Shown here piece by piece: positions 16,740 through 23,749 of a DNA stretch of 41,962 nucleotides. The stretch is taken from positions 1 through 41,962 of the forward strand of contig NZ_AUTC01000160.1 of the NCBI RefSeq assembly GCF_001461695.1, written 5' to 3'. Each line of letters opens with the position of its first letter. The first letter of the stretch is position 1. Made by a program: the position numbers and the translations under genes. This DNA comes from Sinorhizobium fredii USDA 205 (GTDB taxonomy: Bacteria > Pseudomonadota > Alphaproteobacteria > Rhizobiales > Rhizobiaceae). The notes beneath the pieces are model-generated. The model made no database searches. It saw only the letters and a list, made by a program, of their open reading frames with translations, and was not told where the DNA came from.

Positions 16740-17729
16740 ATGACAGCCGAAACCGAAGCTTTCCGATTTTCCGAATTTGGCGCACCGGCCGTACTGAGGT
16801 GGCGGACACAGGCACTGCCCGATCCGGCAACGGAAGAGATCCAGATCCGCCATCTGGCCATTGGCGTGAACTATATCGATATCTATCACCGCCGAGGCGT
16901 CTTCGCCGCGCCGCTGGCGTTACCGACCGGCCTTGGCGTCGAAGGGGTGGGCGTGGTCACCGCCTTGGGCGACGGCGTCACCGGCCTTGTCCTCGGCCAG
17001 CGCGTCGCCTACGTCGGCGGACCGCCCGGAGCCTATGCCGCCCACCGCAATCTGCCCGCCGCCCGCGCCCTCGTGCTGCCCGAGAGGCTGGACAGCACCG
17101 AGGTTGCGGCGCTGATCTTCAAGGGGCTGACCGTCGAATATCTTATCCACCGTTGCGTGCCGGTCGCGCGGGGCGACACCGTGCTTTTCCATGCGGCGGC
17201 CGGCGGGGTTGGGTCGATCGCCTGCCAATGGCTGCACCAGATCGGCGCGACGGTGATCGGCACGGTCAGTTCGGCCGAGAAGGCCGAGATTGCGAGAGCC
17301 AACGGCTGCGATCATGCCATCATCTACACGCAGGAGGATTTTCAGGCCCGCGTCGCCGAGCTTACCGGCGGCAAGGGCGTGGATGTCGTCTATGACTCGG
17401 TCGGGTCCGAGACCTTCACGAAATCGCTCGATTGCTTGCGCCCGCGCGGCACGCTGGTCAGCTTCGGCGAGACCTCCGGCCCGATCCCGCCGCTGAACGT
17501 GGCCTCGTTGGGGGCGAAGGGATCGCTCTACGTCACCCGCCCGTCGATCGCGCATTACACCGCAAACCGCACGGAGTACGAAGCGGCGGCGAAAAACCTC
17601 TTCGCGTCGATGGAGGCTGGGATGGTACGGGCGTCACGTGTCGCGACATACTCGCTGCGAGATGCCTGCAGGGCGCACGAGGATCTGGAGGCGCGGCGCA
17701 CGACGGGCTCGGTGGTGCTGCTTCCCTGA
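16740..17729 (+). CDS. Zinc-free MDR quinone oxidoreductase
   Basis: This 329-residue protein matches the NADPH:quinone reductase (Qor) branch of the medium-chain reductases. A GroES-like N-terminal half (IGVNYIDIYHRRGVF, LGVEGVGVVTALGDGV) is followed by a Rossmann domain with HAAAGGVGSIACQWLHQIGA. The alcohol-dehydrogenase zinc ligands are absent. It probably reduces quinones or alpha,beta-unsaturated carbonyls with NADPH in the cytosol. I chose ATG 16740, which follows GAGAGGA. The longer upstream frame overlaps the LysR gene. Its expression is probably controlled by that divergent LysR protein. Confidence 0.9.
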   Translation: MTAETEAFRFSEFGAPAVLRWRTQALPDPATEEIQIRHLAIGVNYIDIYHRRGVFAAPLALPTGLGVEGVGVVTALGDGVTGLVLGQRVAYVGGPPGAYAAHRNLPAARALVLPERLDSTEVAALIFKGLTVEYLIHRCVPVARGDTVLFHAAAGGVGSIACQWLHQIGATVIGTVSSAEKAEIARANGCDHAIIYTQEDFQARVAELTGGKGVDVVYDSVGSETFTKSLDCLRPRGTLVSFGETSGPIPPLNVASLGAKGSLYVTRPSIAHYTANRTEYEAAAKNLFASMEAGMVRASRVATYSLRDACRAHEDLEARRTTGSVVLLP

Positions 17730-17881
17730 CGGGAATTAGAATCTCCCGGAGAATCCGCACATTCGGGGGATGCTCAAGGCTTGGTTGGCAAGGATTCGTC
17801 CCCAGACTGTACCAGCGGTCGACTGGCCGTCCTTTTTGCTTCGGTCGCGTCGGACGAGTCGCTTGATCGCTTCGCCGGGGC

Positions 17882-18073
17882 TTATGGAAGTTCGATCTCG
17901 CCGTCCACCACGTGGTTGAGGCCGGTGCCTTCCGCCGTCAGCGTCATGCGGACCTTCAGCTTCTTGCCGCCGGTCTGCCCTTCGCGCACCGTCTCCTCGA
18001 GCTTGCGCTGCGAGGTGATGCCGACTTCCTTCAGGAATTTGCGGATCGACATGTTGAAGGCGTCTTCGCTCAT
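17882..18073 (-). CDS. DUF6494 small protein
   Basis: This is a 63-residue protein. The ATG at 18073 follows GAGGAG. It begins MSEDAFNMSIRKFLKEVGIT and ends with the VVDGEIELP strand. This matches DUF6494, a short family of unknown function with a helix of the pattern NMSIRKFLK followed by a beta strand. No membrane segment or metal motif is visible. The gene lies about 80 bases downstream of the predicted sRNA terminator on the same strand. Confidence 0.78.
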   Translation of the reverse strand: MSEDAFNMSIRKFLKEVGITSQRKLEETVREGQTGGKKLKVRMTLTAEGTGLNHVVDGEIELP

Positions 18074-18154
18074 GGCGGAACTCCTCTGTGTCCGGAAGGG
18101 ATTGTAAGGGAAGGCTAGCAGCCAAGGAAGTAGCACGGTGACGCGCGCTGCCAT

Positions 18155-18275
18155 ACAGAAAGACCCCGAGCCCGGAGGAGGCATCGGGGTCTATGAGATC
18201 GGTTCTGGGGGAGGAGTGCAACCGATCATCCTTGCGCAGTGGGAGGGAAACTGCGCGTTGACGTCGGAGGATAAA
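18155..18275 (-). ncRNA. Trans-acting sRNA with three anti-Shine-Dalgarno hairpin loops (alpha-r14/NfeR1-like)
   Basis: Three perfect stem-loops follow each other on the minus strand. The first stem is GCGCAGT/ACTGCGC (18256-18234), with loop TTCCCTCCC. The second is GATCGGTT/AACCGATC (18227-18197), with CTCCTCCCCC in the loop. The third is AGACCCCGA/TCGGGGTCT (18192-18161), with loop CCTCCTCC and a T-rich TTTCT tail that looks like a terminator. All three loops present CCUCC-type sequence, complementary to ribosome-binding sites. This layout and the ~120-nt size match the rhizobial alpha-r14 (NfeR1) sRNA family as I remember it. No protein frame explains the pattern. The ends are approximate and no convincing promoter was identified. 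Confidence 0.75.
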
Positions 18276-18398
18276 GCACTTCCGATCATCCAATAGTGCC
18301 CTGGGTTACACCGCAGCATTGTGCCGCTGTGCCAACTCGGAAGGCCATCGGTCTGGCCGGTCCGGCCTGAAGGGCCATGGCTTCCAGCTGAACGACAC

Positions 18399-18492
18399 CG
18401 CCGTGCGTTTTCTCAGACGCGCTAACGAGGCACGTTGAATTGCTGCATGTTTTTATCTTTAAATCGGCTACGATTCAGGGAAACACACAGTA
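18399..18492 (-). repeat. Degenerate RIME-like intergenic mosaic element
   Basis: Read on the minus strand, this stretch aligns with the complete element at 22303-22407. The shared pieces are a TTGCTGCATGT arm, a TTTAAATCG...CGATTCAGGG palindrome and a GCGTTTTCTCAGACGC hairpin. About 8-10 bases are lost and several substitutions are present. It lies 3' of the pseudoazurin gene and may serve as a transcript end. Confidence 0.65.
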
Positions 18493-18537
18493 GCGAACCC
18501 GTTGCCCCGAAAGCCGCAGGGGTGTCCGTCGCGACCG

Positions 18538-18993
18538 CTATTTCCCGGCTACCTCCGCCGCGGCTGCGGCGAAGAGTGCTTCGAAGCGCGGTTTCGCACG
18601 GGCGGGGACCTCGATCGCGCGATAGCTTTGCGGCAGTTCGACGTCCCCGACCTTGATCAGCATGACCATGCCCATGCCGTAGTGCGGCGAACACTTGATG
18701 CCGTAGAAGCCGGATCGATCGAAGGTGACGACGATCTCCTCGTTAATCTTGCCCTTGAACGCCGGATGCCCGTCCGGAACCATCCCGTCGATGGTCGCAG
18801 CGTTGTGGCTCTTGTTGGTGGCAATGAATTTGACGCTGTCGCCCGGCTGCAGCGCAAGGAAGTCCGGCTCGAAAACCATCGAGCCCTTTTCACCCCGGTT
18901 CAGCATCTTGACCTCGACCGTCTCGGCGCTCGCCAAGGCCGGCGTCGAGAGTGCGATCAGGGCGGTCAACAGGAGCCTGGCAAGATTGATCAT
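18538..18993 (-). CDS. Pseudoazurin (type I blue copper protein)
   Basis: This is a 151-residue periplasmic cupredoxin. The signal peptide MINLARLLLTALIALSTPAL ends near ASA/ETV. The mature domain begins VEVKMLNRGEKGSMVFEPDF. The copper ligands are visible as His in NKSHNAATIDG and Cys, His and Met in IKCSPHYGMGM, the pseudoazurin spacing. It normally passes electrons in the periplasm, for example to nitrite reductase, or between cytochromes and other redox enzymes. Its ATG (18993) overlaps the stop of the ABC ATPase gene as ATGA, and GAGGATTT precedes it, so it belongs to the cobalamin-riboswitch operon. That is an unexpected partner for a B12-type importer. Confidence 0.92.
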   Translation of the reverse strand: MINLARLLLTALIALSTPALASAETVEVKMLNRGEKGSMVFEPDFLALQPGDSVKFIATNKSHNAATIDGMVPDGHPAFKGKINEEIVVTFDRSGFYGIKCSPHYGMGMVMLIKVGDVELPQSYRAIEVPARAKPRFEALFAAAAAEVAGK

Positions 18994-19790
18994 GAAATCC
19001 TCTTCAGCATCGGCCTTTCGGCAATCGGCGAACCCGGCGCGCGGTAGCGGATATGGCAGCGGCCCTCGACTTCGTGCTCTACATCGACGTCGACCCCGAA
19101 GACGGTGCGGATCCGCTCGCCGGTGAGTACTTCGTGCGGGCGTCCGAGGGCAGCGATGCGACCGCCGCTCATCAAGGCGACGCGGTCGCAGAACATGGCG
19201 GCATGGTTGAGGTCGTGAAGAGCGGCGACCGCCGTCAGCCCCTGCTGGCGCACGAGATGCAGAAGGCCGATCTGATGACCGACATCGAGGTGGTTCGTCG
19301 GTTCGTCGAGAAGGAGGATCTGCGGCTGCTGGGCCAGCGCACGGGCAATATGCAGACGCTGCCGCTCGCCGCCCGACAGGGTGTGCCACAGCCGCGCCGC
19401 GAGTTCAGCCATGCCGACATTGCGGATCGCCTCGTCGACGATGTCGTCATCGGTGGCCGACCACGGCGTAAAGGGCGCGAGATGCGGCGTGCGGCCGAGT
19501 TCCACCGCCTGGCGTGCCGAGATGCGCTCGCTCGTTTCGGCCTGCTGCTCGACCAGTGCAATGCGCCTGGCGATTTCCTTGCGGCCCAGCTTGTCGACGC
19601 TTTCGCCGTCCAGCAGCACCCTGCCCGATCTCGGCCGTCGAAGCCCGGCGAGCAGCGACATCAGGCTGGTCTTGCCGGAGCCGTTCGGCCCCACGATGCC
19701 GAGAAACTCGCCCGCAACGACGTCGAGCGAGACATCCCGGAGGATCGAAACCCCGCACGTCGACCACGACACATTGCAAGCGGCGAGCAT
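18990..19790 (-). CDS. FecCD-type ABC transporter ATP-binding protein (BtuD-like)
   Basis: This is a 266-residue ATPase. Walker A is VGPNGSGKTSLM, the signature is LSGGERQRLHIARAL, Walker B is ILLLDEPTNHLD and the switch His is in VAALHDLNHAAMF. The DEPTNHLD form and the short size are typical of iron-siderophore/B12 importers. I chose ATG 19790 (MLAACNVSWS) because the frame upstream of it is permease sequence in another phase. It overlaps the permease reading frame by about 130 bases at its 5' end and the pseudoazurin start by 4 bases. It powers import across the inner membrane, and the substrate is inferred from the riboswitch as a corrinoid. Confidence 0.9.
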   Translation of the reverse strand: MLAACNVSWSTCGVSILRDVSLDVVAGEFLGIVGPNGSGKTSLMSLLAGLRRPRSGRVLLDGESVDKLGRKEIARRIALVEQQAETSERISARQAVELGRTPHLAPFTPWSATDDDIVDEAIRNVGMAELAARLWHTLSGGERQRLHIARALAQQPQILLLDEPTNHLDVGHQIGLLHLVRQQGLTAVAALHDLNHAAMFCDRVALMSGGRIAALGRPHEVLTGERIRTVFGVDVDVEHEVEGRCHIRYRAPGSPIAERPMLKRIS

Positions 19791-20815
19791 CGAACTGTCC
19801 TGCGCTGGCTGAGGATGACGGCGAAAGCGGGGGCGCCGACGAGCGCGGTGACGACACCGATCGGTAGCACCTGCCCCGCTATGATGACACGCGACCCGAT
19901 GTCGGCGGCAATCATGAACACCGCACCGATCAAAGCGGAGGCAGGCAGCAACAATCCGTGCCGGACGCCAACGATCATCCGGGAGACGTGCGGGATGACG
20001 AGGCCTACGAAACCGATCGAGCCGACCATGCTGACCATGGCCGCCGTCATCATTGCCGTTGCGCCGATCAGGACGCCATAGACCCGTCGAACCGGGATGC
20101 CGAGCGAGGCGGCGGATTCGGTGCCGAAGGTGAATGCGTCGAGCGCCCGCGCATGCCACAGACAGACGATGAGGCCGACCACCGCGACTGGCACTGCGAG
20201 CCAGACATCCGGCCAGCGGACGCCGGAAAGATTGCCGAGCAGCCAGAACATGATGGCGCGGGCCTGCTCCGCATTGGCGGCCTTGGTGACGATGAAGGAG
20301 GTGAGCGCGTTGAAAAGCTGCGAGCCGGCGATGCCGGCCAGGATGATCGCGCCATGGCCCCTGCCCGCGCGCATCGCCAGCAGGCTGACGAGCCCGAAGG
20401 CGAGGAGCGCGCCGACGAAGGCACCAACCGGCAGCGTCAACAGGCCGGCACCGATGCCGAGAACGGCGACGCCGACCGCGCCCGTCGATGCGCCCGCCGA
20501 GATCCCGAGGATATAGGGATCGGCCAGCGGATTGCGCAGCAGCGATTGCAGAACGACGCCGGAAAGCGCCAAGGCCGAACCGCAGCAGGCGGCGACGATG
20601 GCGCGGCTCACCCGGTAGTTCCAGATGATCCCCTCGTCGAGCGCGTCGAGCCCGTAGCCGGCATCCCACAGCCGGTTGGCGACCGTCTTGGCGACGACGC
20701 CCATGGGGATGGCCGTTTCGCCGATCGCCGCGCCCAACCAGAGCGCGACGAGCAGCACGACGAGCGCCAGCAGGCTGGCGCTCGTCCGGGACAGGGATGG
20801 CGTGAGGCCGATCAC
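19661..20815 (-). CDS. FecCD-family ABC transporter permease (BtuC-like)
   Basis: This is a 384-residue membrane protein with about 10 hydrophobic segments. GSALALSGVVLQSLLRNPLA, DPYILGISAGAS and GLVIPHVSRMIVG are the conserved FecCD/BtuC motifs. It starts at GTG 20815, overlapping the binding-protein stop as GTGA. The family sequence ends around VGAPAFAVILSQRR (residue ~345). The last ~40 residues are arginine- and serine-rich and are read from DNA that also encodes the ATPase N-terminus in another frame. A lost stop codon or a small indel near 19800 would explain this tail. The permease is otherwise complete. Confidence 0.9.
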   Translation of the reverse strand: MIGLTPSLSRTSASLLALVVLLVALWLGAAIGETAIPMGVVAKTVANRLWDAGYGLDALDEGIIWNYRVSRAIVAACCGSALALSGVVLQSLLRNPLADPYILGISAGASTGAVGVAVLGIGAGLLTLPVGAFVGALLAFGLVSLLAMRAGRGHGAIILAGIAGSQLFNALTSFIVTKAANAEQARAIMFWLLGNLSGVRWPDVWLAVPVAVVGLIVCLWHARALDAFTFGTESAASLGIPVRRVYGVLIGATAMMTAAMVSMVGSIGFVGLVIPHVSRMIVGVRHGLLLPASALIGAVFMIAADIGSRVIIAGQVLPIGVVTALVGAPAFAVILSQRRTVRCSPLAMCRGRRAGFRSSGMSRSTSLRASFSASWGRTAPARPA

Positions 20816-21843
20816 TTGCTCAGGCCGGATTTCTCGACGGCATCGGCAAGGACCTCGATGCCTTCGATGGTCCGGATGGTCGGGTTCATCGCCTGGGCGT
20901 CCATCTCGACGACGTGGCCCTCTTTCACGGCGGGCAGCAGGCTAGTGACCGGGTCGGTCTCCAGGAACTTGTGCTTGACGGCGACGTCGTCGGCGGGGAA
21001 GCGGCGGCGCTCCATCTTGCCCGCGACGATCAGCGTCGGACCGGACTTGGCAATGGTCTCCCAGCCGACGGTCGGCCATTCCTCTTCGCTGTCGACGACA
21101 TTCTTGATGCCCAGCGCCCGCATGATGTAGCCCGGCGCGCCGTTTTTGCCGGCGACATAGGGATCGATGTCGAGCTCGGCGCTCGAGAACCAGAACACCG
21201 CGGAAAGCTTGCCGTCTGCCGAGGCGATCTTCTTTTTCGCCGCTTCCTCGCGCGCCTTCAGCTCGGCGACCAGCTTCTCGCCGCGTTCCTGGACGTTGAA
21301 GATCTGGGCCAGTTCGGTAATTTCCTGGTAGATCAGGTCCATGGTGAAGACCGTGTGGCGAACGCCATCGCCGCCGCCGGTATTGTCCTTGCCGACGCAA
21401 TCGGCCGGGGACGTGTAGACCGGAATGCCGAGTACCTCGAACTGCTCGGGCGTGGCGACGATGCCTTCCGGACCGACATGCCACTGGAACTGCGCCGTCA
21501 CGAGATCCGGCTTCTTGGCGACGACGCTTTCGAAGCTCGGGTCGTTGTCGGCCAGCCGCTCGACCTTGGCGTTCGCTTCCTCGTAGCCCTTGGTGACCGG
21601 ACCGATCCAGACGGCGGTCCCAACCATGCGATCCTGGAGGCCGAGCAGATACAGGATCTCCGTGCTGCTCTGGCCGATCGAAACGACGCGTTCGGGCGCC
21701 TTCTGAAAGGTGACCTGATGGCCGCAATTGGTGAGCGTCAACGGATAGCTGGTCTCGGCCTGAGCCTCGACGCCAATAGCCGCCAGCAGAACGGCGGCAG
21801 CGCAGACGATGCCGCGATTTGATTTCGCAAAGATGCTTTTCAT
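20812..21843 (-). CDS. Periplasmic substrate-binding protein of a B12-riboswitch-controlled ABC importer (BtuF-like)
   Basis: This is a 343-residue protein. ATG 21843 gives a signal peptide, MKSIFAKSNRGIVCAAAVLL... ending AQA/ETS. The mature protein has the TroA/BtuF-type fold used for metal chelates and corrinoids (PERVVSIGQSSTEILYLLGL, VAKKPDLVTAQFQW, GIPVYTSPADC, PTLIVAGKMERRRF). A cobalamin riboswitch (22050-22260) precedes it, so B12 or a precursor such as cobinamide is the likely ligand. Iron-siderophore or cobalt binding is less likely but not excluded. It is the first gene of the operon binding protein-permease-ATPase-pseudoazurin. The ribosome site before the start is weak, as expected if the riboswitch controls access to it. 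Confidence 0.88.
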   Translation of the reverse strand: MKSIFAKSNRGIVCAAAVLLAAIGVEAQAETSYPLTLTNCGHQVTFQKAPERVVSIGQSSTEILYLLGLQDRMVGTAVWIGPVTKGYEEANAKVERLADNDPSFESVVAKKPDLVTAQFQWHVGPEGIVATPEQFEVLGIPVYTSPADCVGKDNTGGGDGVRHTVFTMDLIYQEITELAQIFNVQERGEKLVAELKAREEAAKKKIASADGKLSAVFWFSSAELDIDPYVAGKNGAPGYIMRALGIKNVVDSEEEWPTVGWETIAKSGPTLIVAGKMERRRFPADDVAVKHKFLETDPVTSLLPAVKEGHVVEMDAQAMNPTIRTIEGIEVLADAVEKSGLSK

Positions 21844-22049
21844 AAGTTTATTCCCCGGATTCGATGAAGCAGCCGCAAGGAAATGCGGCCCGGCGTGGCG
21901 CGGACGGACGGGATGAGCCCGTCTAGCGACAGCTCGACGGCGTCGAGAAACGGGGAAGACCGAAGGCAGCAAGGCGCAGGTCGGCGCAAGGCGAGGTCAT
22001 GACGTGTCCTATTCCGGGCATCCCCGCCCGTGGTGGAGTGAACGCATGA

Positions 22050-22260
22050 CGGCAGGTCTCCTGGCTCGCGGATATCTGCCGTCCATCTGCCTTCCCGCGA
22101 TCGAGCTCGCAGTGGCATGATGCTTTCGCATCACCAGGATGGGCGGCAATCCGCTCACAGTTGCGGGGGCAGCCACGGTCTTGGTCCCTCTTGGGTCGTC
22201 CGCACCGTGTTCCCTATTAATCCCCTTCGCTTCGTCGTAGGGGAACCGTCATCGGCTTCC
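22050..22260 (-). promoter_or_regulatory. Cobalamin riboswitch upstream of the BtuFCD-like operon
   Basis: The minus strand shows the ordered conserved elements of the AdoCbl aptamer. These are AATAGGGAACACGGTGCGG, then GCTGCCCCCGCAACTGTGAG, the GCCACTG segment, CGGGAAGGC and the closing GAGCCAGGAGACCTGCC (22051 onward). A CTTGAC hexamer (22282-22287, minus) lies just upstream as a candidate -35, with only a weak -10. About 200 bases separate the aptamer from the binding-protein start, and expression should be repressed when B12 is plentiful. Confidence 0.95.
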
Positions 22261-22302
22261 TTAATTAGTTGATCTTATCTGGTCAAGGCCGGTTCCATTG
22301 CT

Positions 22303-22407
22303 ACTGCATGCCTCCTTGAATCGACCGCGATTTAAGGACAAAGACATGCAGCAAATCAAAGTGCTACAGCGACCTTTGCGCGTCTGATAAGACGCGCGGC
22401 GATGTAG
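22303..22407 (+). repeat. RIME1-like rhizobial intergenic mosaic element
   Basis: The element is about 105 bases with two large palindromic units. The left unit runs TGCATG...CCTTGAATCG/CGATTTAAGG...CATGCA. The right unit runs CTACAGCG...GCGCGTCTGATAAGACGCGC...GATGTAG. Size and two-palindrome layout match RIME elements of Rhizobiaceae. It lies just 3' of the NrdI/NrdF chimera and upstream of the BtuFCD riboswitch, so it probably ends the nrd transcript. Confidence 0.8.
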
Positions 22408-22416
22408 GCCGCGGCT

Positions 22417-22845
22417 TCAGAAATCCCAGTCCTCATCCTCCGTCGCGACCGCCTTGCCGATGACATAGGACGAGCCGGAACCCGAGAAGAAATCGTGGTT
22501 CTCGTCAGCGTTCGGCGAGAGCGCCGAGAGATACGGCACATGGCATTTCGAAGAGATGATGTCGCCGGCGATCCCGAAGGTCGCTCCGAAGTTGCTGTTG
22601 CCCGCGGCGATCACGCCGCGGAGATTTGCCCGGTTTTCCGCTACGTTCAGGAAGCGGATCACCTGTTTTGGAACGGCGCCGCGGCCATCGCCGCCGCAAT
22701 AGGTCGGCACGATCAGCACGAAGGGCGCCTCGGCCCTCAGAACCTGATCGGCACGAACGGGAATGCGGCGCGCGGGAAGGCCCAGGTTTGCGACGAAACG
22801 ATGGGTGTTTTCCGACCGGCTGGAAAAGTAGACGAGCCCGCCCAT
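22417..22845 (-). CDS. nrdI: NrdI-NrdF in-frame chimera (deletion remnant of nrdIEF)
   Basis: This is a 142-residue ORF. Residues 1 to ~106 are NrdI, the flavodoxin that activates class Ib ribonucleotide reductase (LVYFSSRSENTHRFV, VLIVPTYCGG, GVIAAGNSNFGATFGIAGDI, KCHVPYL). The expected NrdI C-terminal helix is missing. From residue ~107 the sequence is SPNADENHDFFSGSGSSY followed by VIGKAVATEDEDWDF, which is the C-terminal tail of NrdF, the radical-bearing beta subunit. NrdE and about 90% of NrdF are absent. The simplest reading is one deletion from the 3' part of nrdI to the end of nrdF that happened to keep the frame (junction near 22528). NrdI function is probably impaired. It lies 13 bases after nrdH. 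Confidence 0.85.
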   Translation of the reverse strand: MGGLVYFSSRSENTHRFVANLGLPARRIPVRADQVLRAEAPFVLIVPTYCGGDGRGAVPKQVIRFLNVAENRANLRGVIAAGNSNFGATFGIAGDIISSKCHVPYLSALSPNADENHDFFSGSGSSYVIGKAVATEDEDWDF

Positions 22846-22858
22846 CGCTCGCCTCTCA

Positions 22859-23077
22859 TCAAAGCGCGCTGATCATATCGGGCCGGAAACCCGCCCAATG
22901 CTGCTCCCCGGCAATGACGACCGGAACCTGCCGGTAGCCAAGGTCTTGGACCAGAGCAAAGGCGTCCGCGTCTTCCGAGACGTCGACAATGGTGTAGTCG
23001 ATGCCCTGCCGATCGAGAGCGCGGGTCGTCGCGGTGCACTGGACGCAGGCAGGTTTGCTGTAGACGGTAATCGACAT
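22859..23077 (-). CDS. nrdH: NrdH glutaredoxin-like protein
   Basis: This 72-residue thioredoxin-fold protein begins MSITVYSKPACVQCTATTRA. The CVQC redox motif (residues 11-14) is characteristic of NrdH. IDYTIVDVSED and the cis-Pro segment GYRQVPVVIAGEQHWAGFRP follow. NrdH normally supplies electrons to the class Ib reductase NrdEF. Here its partner genes are gone, so it may be vestigial or serve another thiol target. It is the first gene behind the second cobalamin riboswitch, whose aptamer ends about 270 bases upstream. Confidence 0.92.
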   Translation of the reverse strand: MSITVYSKPACVQCTATTRALDRQGIDYTIVDVSEDADAFALVQDLGYRQVPVVIAGEQHWAGFRPDMISAL

Positions 23078-23241
23078 GGTTTCCTCGTGTCTTCACAATC
23101 GGCATGGGAAATCGTTCGGCCATCCGCCGATGGCCGCGCGAAGAATGGGAGAAGCAAAAAAAGCAGCCGCCTCCGACATCCGACAGCCGGACGCGCCGCT
23201 ACTCGCGCGGATACGCTGGAAACAGAATCGACATGGACTTC

Positions 23242-23265
23242 ACCCCGCAGCAGTTAAGGCGGGGT
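23242..23265 (-). promoter_or_regulatory. Stem-loop between riboswitch aptamer and nrdH
   Basis: ACCCCGC (23242-23248) and GCGGGGT (23259-23265) form a perfect 7-base stem with a 10-base loop. There is no T run behind it on the minus strand. It may be part of the riboswitch expression platform or a processing structure. Confidence 0.4.
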
Positions 23266-23348
23266 ATTCGCGGAAACGGCGGTGCGGCATCATTCCGCGC
23301 TCCGTCGCTCGCCTGCCGGACACCCCGCCCGTGGACGATCTTGTTGAG

Positions 23349-23542
23349 AGGCAGGTCTCCTGGCTTGCGGGTCACCGCGTCCACCCTGCCTTCCCGAGGC
23401 TTTTCGGCCCCAGTGGCATCGTCGGGTGAACGCTCGCCGCTCACAGTTGCGGGGGCAGCCCTGGTCTTGCACGCCCATCATGGATGCCGCGCACCGGATT
23501 CCCGTCTTAGCTTTCGATCTTCGAATCGAAAGAACCTCGAAC
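23349..23542 (-). promoter_or_regulatory. Cobalamin riboswitch upstream of nrdH
   Basis: The minus strand carries ACGGGAATCCGGTGCGCGGC, GCTGCCCCCGCAACTGTGAG, GCCACTGGGGCC, CGGGAAGGC and AAGCCAGGAGACCTGCC, the conserved cobalamin aptamer elements in order. A riboswitch of this class represses B12-independent ribonucleotide reductase genes when B12 allows the class II enzyme to work. Here it is intact although its main target genes nrdE and nrdF have been lost. Confidence 0.95.
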
Positions 23543-23548
23543 ACAAGA

Positions 23549-23578
23549 TATAGTAGATGAGATTAAATTCTCGTCAAC
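23549..23578 (-). promoter_or_regulatory. Sigma-70-type promoter of the nrdH riboswitch transcript
   Basis: On the minus strand, TTGACG (23578-23573) is followed after 18 bases by CTATAT (23554-23549). This is close to the rhizobial housekeeping consensus CTTGAC-N17-CTATAT. Transcription would start near 23542, immediately before the aptamer. Confidence 0.7.
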
Positions 23579-23749
23579 AGCTATGATGGTTTATCAAGCA
23601 GCGTCTCAATCTCGGCGACATCCGGCACACGCGGCGAATGATGTCGTAGACCCCCGTCATCAGGTTGAGCCGGGATACGAACGTCCGAGCGGAATGGTGG
23701 ATAATCAAGTATAGTCTTTGAGCCATCTCTGAGGCAGGAGGAAGGGCAG

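Noticed and set aside
18161..18192. Simple intergenic terminator only
   Set aside because: Two more perfect hairpins with the same CCTCC-type loops directly precede it, which an ordinary terminator does not explain. It was reported as the 3' hairpin of an sRNA.
22303..22407. CRISPR repeat or attachment site
   Set aside because: Only one complete and one degraded, distant, inverted copy exist, with no regular spacers or integrase. The two-palindrome layout fits a RIME element.
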